The notes beneath the pieces are model-generated. The model saw only the letters and a program-made list of their open reading frames with translations, was not told the origin of the DNA and did no database searches. A DNA stretch of 20,762 bases. Source: Paracoccaceae bacterium (lineage in GTDB: Bacteria > Pseudomonadota > Alphaproteobacteria > Rhodobacterales > Rhodobacteraceae). The position numbers and the translations under genes are program-made. This document shows positions 1-6,776 of this stretch, one piece after another (position 1 is the stretch's first letter; each line of letters begins with the position of its first letter). The stretch covers positions 1 through 20,762 of the forward strand of contig JABSSB010000008.1 in NCBI GenBank assembly GCA_013214715.1. The letters run 5' to 3'.

Positions 1-24
1 CCCCGCAATATCTGACGAGGCAAG

Positions 25-46
25 GTGGGGGTCTCCCTCGCTTTTT
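25..46 (+). terminator. Possible rho-independent terminator of a gene left of the window
   Basis: A short G-rich arm can pair with a C-rich arm around a TCT loop (7 pairs, two of them G-T wobbles), followed at once by five T on the + strand. It would end a rightward transcript that starts outside the window. The wobbles and tiny loop make it weak, and no rightward gene is visible here, so this is only a candidate. Confidence 0.3.
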
Positions 47-80
47 CAATTATTCTTCCGAAAGACCCCGGCTACGTAAA

Positions 81-218
81 TTATGCTGCGTTTGCGTATT
101 CAAAAAGCTCTGGGGTTCTATCGGTCTTCACGTCACGTTCTGGCGTGTAATAGCTCCAGGCTTGCTCAAGAATTTCCAAAGCCTGTGCTGCGGTCAGTTT
201 AAAACGAGCTTTTGTCAT
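81..218 (-). CDS. Small conserved-type hypothetical protein, 45 aa
   Basis: I do not recognise a family. From the chosen ATG (218) the product is 45 residues, starting MTKARFKLTAAQALEILEQA, which looks amphipathic and helical, and ending in a charged tail (YTPERDVKTDRTPELFEYANAA). The start was picked because AAGGTGAAG lies just upstream; the open frame continues upstream to 299, but that part reads like untranslated sequence (cysteine- and tryptophan-rich, no ribosome site). No membrane segment or signal peptide. It lies downstream of sdhB on the same strand but beyond the sdhB terminator, so it probably has its own promoter between 219 and 340. Function unknown. Confidence 0.55.
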   Translation of the reverse strand: MTKARFKLTAAQALEILEQAWSYYTPERDVKTDRTPELFEYANAA

Positions 219-340
219 CACTTCACCTTTTAAAACATTTGTCCCGTTACAGGTCCAATATTGGAGGTCACGGTCACAAATGAAGAGGCGAATGGACAAT
301 CCGGCTATGCGCCGCGGGCATGGGTTGGACCAACACCAAC

Positions 341-371
341 AAAAAACGCCCCACCCGAAAGGTGGGGCGTT
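341..371 (-). terminator. Rho-independent terminator of the sdhCDAB operon
   Basis: Perfect 11-bp inverted repeat (arms AACGCCCCACC and GGTGGGGCGTT, five-base loop), with six T following the stem on the minus strand. It sits 20 bases after the sdhB stop codon in the right orientation to end the succinate dehydrogenase transcript. The + strand side lacks a comparable T run, so it is directional. Confidence 0.88.
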
Positions 372-391
372 GCAACTGGCATGTGATGCGA

Positions 392-1171
392 TCAGACGGT
401 GCGTTCGACCATCATTTTCTTGATCTCTGCGATGGCCTTGGCCGGGTTGAGGCCCTTAGGGCAGGTCTTGGCGCAGTTCATGATCGTGTGGCAGCGATAC
501 AGTTTGAACGGATCTTCCAAATCGTCCAGACGTTCACCGGTTGCCTCGTCGCGGCTGTCGATGATCCAGCGATAGGCATGCAGCAAGGCCGCTGGCCCAA
601 GATACCGATCGCCATTCCACCAGTACGACGGGCAGGAGGTCGAACAGGACGCGCACATCACGCATTCATAAAGACCGTCCAGTTTCTTGCGATCTTCGAT
701 CGACTGTTTCCATTCCTTCGCCGGACGGTTGGTCTTGGTTTCCAGCCAGGGCATGATCGACGCGTGCTGCGCATAGAAATGCGTCAGATCTGGGATCAGA
801 TCCTTGACCACCGACATATGCGGCAGCGGATAGATCTTCACGTCGCCCTTGATCTCATCTATGCCATAGATGCAGGCCAGCGTGTTGATCCCGTCGATAT
901 TCATCGCGCAGGAGCCGCAGATCCCTTCACGGCAGGACCGGCGGAAGGTCAGCGTTGGGTCGATCTCGTTCTTGATCTTGATCAGCGCGTCCAGAACCAT
1001 CGGGCCACAGCTGTCCATATCCACGAAATAGGTATCGACGCGGGGGTTTTCGCCATCATCCGGGTTCCAGCGGTAAATCTGGAATTTGCGCAGATTGTTT
1101 GCACCTTCAGGACGTGGCCATGTTTTGCCCGTGCGGATACGGGAATTCTTCGGCAATGTCAGCTGGACCAT
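392..1171 (-). CDS. sdhB: Succinate dehydrogenase iron-sulfur subunit SdhB
   Basis: Carries electrons from the flavin of SdhA to quinone in complex II on the cytoplasmic face of the inner membrane. The 259-residue product has all three cluster sites: [2Fe-2S] ligands C80, C85, C88 and C100 in SCREGICGSCAM; C170, C173, C176 and C237 for [4Fe-4S]; C180, C227 and C233 for [3Fe-4S]. W185 and H228 match the quinone-site Trp and His of E. coli SdhB. The start at 1171 has AGGAG eight bases upstream and gives the usual length; the open frame runs 30 codons farther upstream into the sdhA end and was not used. Last gene of sdhCDAB, 37 bases after sdhA and followed by a strong terminator. Confidence 0.97.
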   Translation of the reverse strand: MVQLTLPKNSRIRTGKTWPRPEGANNLRKFQIYRWNPDDGENPRVDTYFVDMDSCGPMVLDALIKIKNEIDPTLTFRRSCREGICGSCAMNIDGINTLACIYGIDEIKGDVKIYPLPHMSVVKDLIPDLTHFYAQHASIMPWLETKTNRPAKEWKQSIEDRKKLDGLYECVMCASCSTSCPSYWWNGDRYLGPAALLHAYRWIIDSRDEATGERLDDLEDPFKLYRCHTIMNCAKTCPKGLNPAKAIAEIKKMMVERTV

Positions 1172-1208
1172 GATCCATGCTCCTTTTTGATCTGTTGCAT
1201 CCGGCTCA

Positions 1209-3014
1209 TCAGAAAGTCCGCACTTTCGGTGCGATTTTCTTAAGCGAAATGCCGCCATCATCTTCGGTGGTTAACGGGTCTAGGCCCACAGGGCGATAGG
1301 ACAGTTTGACCGCGTTGCCGTCGAGATGCGCAACCGTGTGAACGCGCCAGTTTTCGTCGTCGCGTTCGGTATGGTCTTCATGCGCATGCGCGCCACGGCT
1401 TTCCTTCCGCGCCTCGGCCCCATAAATCGTGGCCAGCGCGTTCGGCATCAGGTTGGTCAGCTCCAGCGTTTCCATCAGGTCCGAGTTCCACACCAGCGAT
1501 CGATCCGAGACTTTCAGGTCCGACTGCTTCGCCGCAATCGCATCCATCTTCTCGACCCCTTCGGCCATGGTTTTGGACGTGCGGAACACGGCCGCGTCGG
1601 CCTGCATCGTCTTCTGCATCTCCAGACGCAGATCGGCAGTTGCGACATCTCCGTCCGCGTAACGCAGCTTGTCAAACCGTTCAAATGCCTTATCGACCGA
1701 CGCGGTATTCAGCACCGGGTTGGGTGCGTCGGCATCGACTACCTTGCCTGCCCGGATCGCAGCGGCGCGGCCAAAGACAACAAGGTCGATCAGAGAGTTC
1801 GAGCCCAAACGGTTCGCCCCGTGAACGGACGCACAGCCAGCCTCTCCCACGGCCATCAGGCCGGGCACGATTGCGTTGGGGTCATCAGCGGTCGGATTGA
1901 TCACTTCACCCCAGTAATTGGTCGGAATACCGCCCATATTGTAATGCACGGTCGGCAGAACCGGGATCGGTTCTTTGGTCACGTCCACACCGGCAAAAAT
2001 CTTCGCGGATTCAGAAATGCCCGGCAGACGTTCGGCCAAAGCCTCCGCTGGCAAGTGGCTGAGGTTCAGGTGGATATGGTCACCTTCACCGCCCACACCA
2101 CGACCTTCGCGAATTTCCATCGTCATGGAACGGGACACGTAATCGCGCGGGGCGAGGTCTTTGTACTGGGGCGCATAGCGCTCCATGAAGCGTTCGCCTT
2201 CGGCATTGGTCAGATAGCCACCTTCGCCGCGCGCGCCTTCTGTGATCAGACAGCCAGAGCCATAAATGCCAGTGGGGTGGAACTGCACGAACTCCATGTC
2301 CTGCAAGCCAAGACCGGCCCGCGCCACCATGCCACCGCCATCGCCGGTGCAGGTGTGCGCCGATGTGGCCGAGAAATAGGCCCGGCCATAGCCGCCCGTG
2401 GCCAGCACAACCATCTTGGAGTTGAAGACATGCATCGTGCCGTCATCCAACTTCCAACAGACCACACCCTGACACTGCCCGTCTTCGGACATCACCAGAT
2501 CAATCGCGAAATACTCGATGTAGAATTCCGCATTATTCTTAAGCGACTGCCCATAGAGCGTGTGCAGGATTGCGTGGCCGGTCCGGTCGGCGGCGGCGCA
2601 GGTGCGCTGCACCGGGGGGCCTTCGCCGAATTCCGTCGTGTGGCCGCCAAAGGGACGCTGATAAATCTTGCCAGCCTCGGTGCGCGAAAACGGCACGCCG
2701 TAATGCTCAAGCTCGTAGACCGCTTTAGGCGCTTCGCGGGCAAGGTATTCCATCGCATCTGTGTCGCCCAACCAGTCCGAGCCTTTGACCGTGTCATACA
2801 TATGCCACTGCCAATTGTCCGGGCCCATATTGGCCAGCGATGCGGCAATACCACCCTGTGCCGCAACCGTGTGGGAGCGGGTCGGGAACACCTTGGTCAC
2901 ACAGGCCGTGCGCAGGCCCTGTTCTGCCATGCCCAGCGTCGCCCGCAGGCCAGCACCACCAGCACCGACGACAACGACGTCATAGTCATGGGTCTCGTAT
3001 TCGTAAGCAGCCAT
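1209..3014 (-). CDS. sdhA: Succinate dehydrogenase flavoprotein subunit SdhA
   Basis: Oxidises succinate to fumarate with covalently bound FAD (TCA cycle, complex II). The 601-residue product has the FAD-binding GAGGAG loop at 17-22, the flavinylated histidine H48 in RSHTVAAQGG, the HPTGIYG motif with H246, the catalytic-type arginine R290 in LAPRDYVSRS, and later HYNMGGIPTN and RLGSNSLIDLVVFGR. Length is normal for the family. The start MAAYEYETHDYD (3014) is preferred over an in-frame ATG 16 codons upstream, which would overlap the end of sdhD. The ribosome site (CGGGAA) is modest, so coupling to sdhD translation is likely. It sits 16 bases after sdhD. Confidence 0.97.
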   Translation of the reverse strand: MAAYEYETHDYDVVVVGAGGAGLRATLGMAEQGLRTACVTKVFPTRSHTVAAQGGIAASLANMGPDNWQWHMYDTVKGSDWLGDTDAMEYLAREAPKAVYELEHYGVPFSRTEAGKIYQRPFGGHTTEFGEGPPVQRTCAAADRTGHAILHTLYGQSLKNNAEFYIEYFAIDLVMSEDGQCQGVVCWKLDDGTMHVFNSKMVVLATGGYGRAYFSATSAHTCTGDGGGMVARAGLGLQDMEFVQFHPTGIYGSGCLITEGARGEGGYLTNAEGERFMERYAPQYKDLAPRDYVSRSMTMEIREGRGVGGEGDHIHLNLSHLPAEALAERLPGISESAKIFAGVDVTKEPIPVLPTVHYNMGGIPTNYWGEVINPTADDPNAIVPGLMAVGEAGCASVHGANRLGSNSLIDLVVFGRAAAIRAGKVVDADAPNPVLNTASVDKAFERFDKLRYADGDVATADLRLEMQKTMQADAAVFRTSKTMAEGVEKMDAIAAKQSDLKVSDRSLVWNSDLMETLELTNLMPNALATIYGAEARKESRGAHAHEDHTERDDENWRVHTVAHLDGNAVKLSYRPVGLDPLTTEDDGGISLKKIAPKVRTF

Positions 3015-3030
3015 AATCAATTCCCGTCGG

Positions 3031-3402
3031 TCAGAGCGCGAGTCGCGCGATGGCAAAGACACCCGTGGCCGCAGCGGCGTAGCACAGGCAGGTCATAAGG
3101 ATGATGGTCACCTTTTGCGCAGTGCCGTGCACATAGTCTTCAATCAGGACCTGGCAACCATCCTTGAAATGGACAAAGCCCACCACCAGCGTCAGCGCTG
3201 CAACGAGGGCTGGGAAAGGACGCGCGAAATGCGCCGTCACATCGGCATACGGTTCTCCGAGCATCGGGATCACGGTCAGCAGGAAAAAGGGGATCAGTAA
3301 CAGCAATGCTACCGAGCTCAGCTTCATGTTCCAGAAATGCTCTGTTCCTTTGTGGGCCGAGCCCATGCCGGTTGCGCGCTTGCGGTCGGTCAGAAAACGC
3401 AT
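3031..3402 (-). CDS. sdhD: Succinate dehydrogenase membrane anchor subunit SdhD
   Basis: Second membrane anchor of complex II, helping to bind heme b and ubiquinone. The 123-residue product has three predicted membrane helices (about 28-48, 62-80 and 96-118). H78 followed by D89 and Y90 reproduces the spacing of heme ligand H71 and quinone-site D82/Y83 in E. coli SdhD. The N-terminus MRFLTDRKRATGMGSAHKGT is typical of rhodobacterial SdhD. The start has GGAGG five bases upstream. Eleven bases separate it from the sdhC stop. Confidence 0.94.
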   Translation of the reverse strand: MRFLTDRKRATGMGSAHKGTEHFWNMKLSSVALLLLIPFFLLTVIPMLGEPYADVTAHFARPFPALVAALTLVVGFVHFKDGCQVLIEDYVHGTAQKVTIILMTCLCYAAAATGVFAIARLAL

Positions 3403-3413
3403 TCTCGCCTCCC

Positions 3414-3800
3414 TCAGATGATAATGATCAGGGTCAGGACACTCAGCACGACCGACCCGATCACAACGGCCCAGCCCAACTTTTCGGCGGTCTCGATCTC
3501 AAGACCCACGCCGTTGTCCCAGATCAAATGCCGCACACCGGCGAGCGTGTGATACCACAGCCCCCAAAGCGACAGCGTCATGACCAAATCGCCCAAGAGC
3601 GAGGTGACCACGCCATCCGCCACTGCAAAGGCCGCCTCAGACGTGGCCGCAGCCAGAAGCCACCACACCATCAGCAAGGATGCCACGATCAGGGCATTAC
3701 CGGTGATCCGGGTCAGGATCGAGGTGATCGACGTCAGCTGCGGACGGTAGATCGTCAGATGCGGCGAAAGTGGGCGGTTGCCCCGGTTCACATCAGCCAT
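3414..3800 (-). CDS. sdhC: Succinate dehydrogenase cytochrome b556 subunit SdhC
   Basis: First gene of the operon; membrane anchor that ligates heme b and forms part of the quinone pocket. The 128-residue product has the family signature RPLSPHLTIYRPQLTSITS, then S27 and R31 (quinone-site residues in E. coli) and H84 in WYHTLAGVRH (heme ligand), all at the same numbers as in E. coli SdhC. Three membrane helices are expected (about 33-52, 65-88 and 107-127). The start is preceded by GAGGGACAATC, a clear ribosome site. About 170 bases of leader and control region follow upstream, including a hairpin and paired palindromes. Confidence 0.95.
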   Translation of the reverse strand: MADVNRGNRPLSPHLTIYRPQLTSITSILTRITGNALIVASLLMVWWLLAAATSEAAFAVADGVVTSLLGDLVMTLSLWGLWYHTLAGVRHLIWDNGVGLEIETAEKLGWAVVIGSVVLSVLTLIIII

Positions 3801-3858
3801 GATTGTCCCTCTTGTTTTGTCGCTTTCGTTTTAGCGATTTCTGAGGACCTGTCACTCG

Positions 3859-3886
3859 CCGCGCCACCGGTTTGGCGCGGTTTTTT
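3859..3886 (+). terminator. Terminator-shaped hairpin in the sdhC leader
   Basis: Eight-base-pair perfect stem (CCGCGCCA / TGGCGCGG) with a six-base loop CCGGTT, followed by six T on the + strand. In that direction it is a good rho-independent terminator, yet no rightward gene lies to its left, because sdhCDAB reads leftward. It may stop antisense transcription coming out of the sdh operon. In the sdh mRNA the same sequence forms a hairpin in the 5' leader without a U tract. Confidence 0.5.
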
Positions 3887-3910
3887 GGCGCAATTGACGT
3901 GTTTTTAGGG

Positions 3911-3946
3911 GGCTGTGATCACAGCCAAGCAAAGTGTGATCACAAT
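3911..3946 (-). promoter_or_regulatory. Tandem palindromic operator upstream of sdhC
   Basis: Two copies of TGTGATCACA: the first lies inside a perfect 16-base palindrome GGCTGTGATCACAGCC (3911-3926), the second at 3935-3944. Their centres (3918.5 and 3939.5) are exactly 21 bp apart, about two turns of the helix. On the sdh strand TTGCTT, then 17 bases holding the first palindrome, then CCTAAA could form a promoter, which would favour a repressor, but this is weak. The same arrangement occurs before sucC. The site looks like the binding place of two dimers of one regulator; its identity is unknown. Confidence 0.7.
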
Positions 3947-3968
3947 AATTCCCGCCAGAAATTCTGGG

Positions 3969-4178
3969 TTATTCGACCCACAGTCCGAGCCGAGTCAGCG
4001 CACGGATCGCCCGGACACGCGCTGCCTCGGGGCAGCTCAAGACATCGTGGTTCAGGCATCGGATAACTTTGGACAATTGTCGGGTCTTGGTCAGTTCACG
4101 GCACATCTCTTCGCCAGTCACTTGGCTGTCTTGTGCCAGAATAGCATTGGCAAAGATTGTTCTGTCTTGCAGGTTCAT
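3969..4178 (-). CDS. Hypothetical protein, 69 aa
   Basis: No family recognised. The product starts MNLQDRTIFANAILAQDSQV, is rich in Arg and Leu, has three cysteines (one in EEMCREL, one in RCLNHD, one in LSCPEAA), and has neither signal peptide nor membrane segment, so a small cytoplasmic protein is likely. The start at 4178 has GGGGA six bases upstream; the frame is open farther up to 4262, but that part looks untranslated. It lies between the DUF1194 gene and sdhC, same strand as both, and its stop is 22 bases from the paired palindromes of the sdh promoter. Confidence 0.6.
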   Translation of the reverse strand: MNLQDRTIFANAILAQDSQVTGEEMCRELTKTRQLSKVIRCLNHDVLSCPEAARVRAIRALTRLGLWVE

Positions 4179-4215
4179 CACTGTCCCCAGCTTGCGAATC
4201 CCACCCGGGCAGAAA

Positions 4216-4229
4216 GATAACCTGATTTT
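4216..4229 (-). promoter_or_regulatory. AAAATCAGGTTATC element before the 69-aa gene
   Basis: On the minus strand AAAATCAGGTTATC lies 38 bases before the start codon, preceded by a T-run followed by C. The suc leader has AAAATCAGGTAATC (11078-11091, 13 of 14 identical), also preceded by a T-run followed by C. It may be a promoter core or a shared protein site. Two copies only, so the call is tentative. Confidence 0.3.
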
Positions 4230-4265
4230 TACGAAAAAGTCACACAGCACGCGGCGTCCCAAAGG

Positions 4266-4925
4266 TCAGTCAAGTGACGCTGTCTGTCTTGTAATCTCTC
4301 GTAGTAACTTTCTACGTATGGCGTCGGGATAATCAGCATAGGTCGGGGCCGTTTCGACAAAGGCACCCGGCCCGGTCAACACGTTTTCAAAGAACCACGC
4401 CGTCAGTTCTGGCACACTGGCCTCAATGGCCAGCGCATTGACGGTGATGTTGCGTGCACGCAACTGGCCACGAAGGGCGGCCGGTTCGATGCCTTCGTTG
4501 TTGCGCCCATCCCCAGACAGGTCGATCACATGACGCGCGCAATCGGTTTGCGTGGCCAACATGGCCATGCTTTCTTCCAAAGCTTCGCCCACGGCCGTGG
4601 AAAAATTCCGCCAAACGCGCTTTTCTTCGGCCATGACGGATGCAAACCGGTCCACAGCCTCAAAATCGACCATCGCGGTCCAGTCTTCCGTGACCCGTTG
4701 GCGGCCGCCCCCGGTCCATTGCAGCAGGGCCAACCGTGCCTGTGAACGTACCAGGGCCTCGGACACCAGTGGGTCGCGTAACGCCTCGGCCAGACCATCC
4801 ATCTGCACGCGGTATTCGCGACTATCCACCGAGCCTGAGACGTCCACCGCCAAGACCAGCGCCAGATCGCAAGACAGGGCACGCAACGGCAACAGACATA
4901 GGAAGAAAGCAATCACGCGGGTCAT
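4266..4925 (-). CDS. Secreted von Willebrand factor A domain protein, DUF1194 family
   Basis: The 219-residue product has a hydrophobic signal peptide (about 1-18, MTRVIAFFLCLLPLRALS) with a Cys right after it; the lipobox is poor, so secretion to the periplasm is more likely than lipidation. The remainder is one VWA domain with an intact metal-ion-dependent adhesion site: D28-S30-S32 (DVSGS), T110 in NFSTAVG, and D139 in DLSGDGRNN. Such domains bind partner proteins through a divalent metal; the role of DUF1194 is unknown. The start at 4925 places the signal peptide at the N-terminus; AGGG lies upstream. It follows the mesaconyl-CoA hydratase gene by 46 bases on the same strand. Confidence 0.85.
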   Translation of the reverse strand: MTRVIAFFLCLLPLRALSCDLALVLAVDVSGSVDSREYRVQMDGLAEALRDPLVSEALVRSQARLALLQWTGGGRQRVTEDWTAMVDFEAVDRFASVMAEEKRVWRNFSTAVGEALEESMAMLATQTDCARHVIDLSGDGRNNEGIEPAALRGQLRARNITVNALAIEASVPELTAWFFENVLTGPGAFVETAPTYADYPDAIRRKLLREITRQTASLD

Positions 4926-4971
4926 CGCGCCCACCCTAGCAGAGTGCCGGGCGCACGCGATCACTTTCCGG

Positions 4972-6009
4972 TCAGAGCGGAATCAGCGCCCAGTAATCCA
5001 GATCCAACAGAACGTCAGGCCCATATTTGCCGTCTTCTCCGCGCAGGGCAAACGCCTCTCCACCCTTGGTGGCGACCAGACGCAGGCGGATCGCTCCAAC
5101 ACCGGGCGCAGGCGTTTTGGCCTTGTCCAGAACCTCGGACCAGCAGCGGATCGTGTCGCCGGAATAACAAGGGTTGGCATGGGCGCCCGCATTCAACGCC
5201 ACAACCATCTGCGCATTGGCCAGCCCGTTGAATGACAACGCGCGCGCCATCGAAATCACATGCCCGCCATAGATCAGACGCCGCCCATCGGGACGGGCAG
5301 TTACGTCGAAATGCACCTTGGCCGTGTTCTGCCACAAGCGGGTGGCCATCATGTGCTCGGCCTCTTCAATGGTGACACCATCAACATGGTCGATCTGTTC
5401 ACCAATCTCGTAGCTGCCCCAGCGATGCGGCTCTCCGGCGAGGGTGAAATCATACCCAGAGAAATCCAGTCCTCTGGGAATGACCAGATCCTCGGCCCCG
5501 ACCACCGGGGCCAGATCCGGCACAACGGTTTCAGGTGCAGGCGCATCCAGATCGCGTTTGCGGACCATCACCCAGCGCACGTAATCCATCACGGTTTCGC
5601 CGTGCTGGTTTGTCCCGCTCGAGCGGACCCAGACCACACCCGTCTTGCCATTGGAGTTCTGTTTCAGCCCGATCACTTCGGATTTAGACCGCAACGTGTC
5701 CCCGGCATAAACCGGTGCCAGCCATCGACCCTGCGCATAGCCAAGATTGGCCACCGCATTCAAAGAGATGTCAGGCACCGTTTTGCCAAAGACAATGTGA
5801 AACGCGGCCCAATCTTCAATCGGGCTTTGGCCAAGACCGCAAGAACGCGCAAATTCATCCGAAGAATAAAGCGCATGCCGCGCCGGGTAGAGCGCATGAT
5901 ACAGCGCCCGTTCCCCCCCAGATACGGTGCGTGGCACCGCGTGATCGATCACCTGACCGATGGCATAATCTTCGAAAAACCGGCCCGCATTGGTCTTGGC
6001 CATTGTCAT
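4972..6009 (-). CDS. mch: Mesaconyl-CoA (2-methylfumaryl-CoA) hydratase, MaoC-like double hotdog
   Basis: In the ethylmalonyl-CoA pathway this enzyme hydrates mesaconyl-CoA to beta-methylmalyl-CoA, which is then split to glyoxylate and propionyl-CoA. The 345-residue product carries two MaoC-type hotdog halves (about 10-175 and 205-345). Hallmarks are KTNAGRFFEDYAIGQ, SSDEFARSCGL, FHIVFGKTVPDISLNAVANL and, in the second half, LIYGGHVISMARALSFNGLA. Length and N-terminus match the Rhodobacter sphaeroides enzyme as I remember it. Two starts are possible: 6009, whose ATGA overlaps the DUF1737 stop, and 6003, which gives 343 residues beginning MAKTN and fits the family better. A GGGAG lies four and ten bases before them, so it does not decide. 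Close linkage to mcl2 supports the assignment. Confidence 0.9.
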   Translation of the reverse strand: MTMAKTNAGRFFEDYAIGQVIDHAVPRTVSGGERALYHALYPARHALYSSDEFARSCGLGQSPIEDWAAFHIVFGKTVPDISLNAVANLGYAQGRWLAPVYAGDTLRSKSEVIGLKQNSNGKTGVVWVRSSGTNQHGETVMDYVRWVMVRKRDLDAPAPETVVPDLAPVVGAEDLVIPRGLDFSGYDFTLAGEPHRWGSYEIGEQIDHVDGVTIEEAEHMMATRLWQNTAKVHFDVTARPDGRRLIYGGHVISMARALSFNGLANAQMVVALNAGAHANPCYSGDTIRCWSEVLDKAKTPAPGVGAIRLRLVATKGGEAFALRGEDGKYGPDVLLDLDYWALIPL

Positions 6010-6209
6010 TGTTCTCCCAGTTTCAGATCGGGGCTGTAAATGCCTTCGGTTTCCTTCACCACGGCCTGCCCGCAGCGCATCACACCCGCCGCGTGGTCCC
6101 ATGTCTGCGTCGGTGAGCCGTGCAACTGCCAGCCATTATTCAACGCATCCGACACCTTGTGACAAAAGGCCGAGGTATCTTTCTCGGACAAAAAACGATA
6201 GATTTTCAT
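6006..6209 (-). CDS. DUF1737 domain protein, 67 aa
   Basis: The small protein, beginning MKIYRFLSEKDTSAFCHKVS and continuing with NNGWQLHGSPT and MRCGQAVVKE, matches the DUF1737 pattern; the domain fills almost the whole chain. Function is unknown. No membrane segment or signal peptide. The stop TGA overlaps a possible start of the mesaconyl-CoA hydratase gene (ATGA), and it starts seven bases after the NnrU stop, so it is part of a tightly coupled operon of acetyl-CoA assimilation. The start at 6209 is where the domain begins; a longer frame to 6251 overlaps the NnrU gene and was not used. Confidence 0.82.
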   Translation of the reverse strand: MKIYRFLSEKDTSAFCHKVSDALNNGWQLHGSPTQTWDHAAGVMRCGQAVVKETEGIYSPDLKLGEQ

Positions 6210-6216
6210 GTGGTTA

Positions 6217-6771
6217 TCACCCTCCGAAGGGCCAAACGCCCAACCAGGCATGGATGTAGCCGATCACCCCCAAAAGCACCACAGAGCCCGCGAATGTCAT
6301 CGCATCAAAGCGATAGCTGCCGGGCTCCCGTCCTTCCCAGGCCGGTTCGGATTTGTTGATCACAATCACTTCGACCACGGCCCAGGCCAGCAACCCGCCA
6401 AACAGGATAAGCGACGCCACATCACCATTCACCAGCAGATGCGCAAAGGCCCACAGTTTGACTCCACCCAGCATCGGGTGGCGCATGCCATTCATCAAAC
6501 GGCCGCGTTTTGGAGCCGGGCTCATCATCCAGATCGCAATCAGCACCAGCAGATTGTTGAGATGCACGAAAAAGGACGGATGCCCCCAAAGATGCACATA
6601 AGGCGTCCGCTGATACCCGATCACCATTAAGACGATGGACAGCACCAGCGCCACAGCGACAAGACCTTTGCCTTTGTCTCCCATCGCGGCGCGTGTTTCC
6701 GGCATCAGCCGCTTGAACAAATGCGCCGCCCACCAAAGGGCCACACCCAGGATCAGAAGGATCCATCCCAT
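6217..6771 (-). CDS. NnrU family integral membrane protein
   Basis: A 184-residue protein with about six hydrophobic segments, starting MGWILLILGVALWWAAHLFKR and holding the conserved stretches LFKR, RHPMLGGVKLWAFAHLL and NGD. NnrU proteins were named from denitrification gene clusters; the same fold includes zeta-carotene isomerase of plants. No denitrification gene is near, so neither role is shown here. The start at 6771 was chosen because GGAG sits eight bases upstream; ATG 6777, overlapping the mcl2 stop, would be only two bases from that site. It lies between mcl2 and the DUF1737 gene. Confidence 0.85.
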   Translation of the reverse strand: MGWILLILGVALWWAAHLFKRLMPETRAAMGDKGKGLVAVALVLSIVLMVIGYQRTPYVHLWGHPSFFVHLNNLLVLIAIWMMSPAPKRGRLMNGMRHPMLGGVKLWAFAHLLVNGDVASLILFGGLLAWAVVEVIVINKSEPAWEGREPGSYRFDAMTFAGSVVLLGVIGYIHAWLGVWPFGG

Positions 6772-6776
6772 TGCCA

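Noticed and set aside
320..1243. 307-codon frame antisense to sdhB
   Set aside because: It runs through the sdh terminator and opposite all three Fe-S motifs of sdhB; no ribosome site and no recognisable domain.
1326..3098. 590-codon open frame antisense to sdhA
   Set aside because: It mirrors the sdhA frame, as long antisense frames often do in GC-rich codon-biased genes. The protein is rich in His, Arg and Gly with no domain, and sdhA is certain.
3911..3946. CRP/FNR or Rex sites
   Set aside because: Half-sites TGTGA and TCACA are present, but they abut directly. CRP and Rex need a six-base gap, so these regulators do not fit.
3955..3967. CCAGAA/TTCTGG inverted repeat after the 69-aa gene as its terminator
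   Set aside because: The stem is too short (effective four to five pairs) and no T run follows on the minus strand.
6357..6366. Further TGATCACA-like matches inside coding sequence (also near 1898 in sdhA)
   Set aside because: Single, imperfect copies within genes, without a partner at 21 bp; taken as chance.
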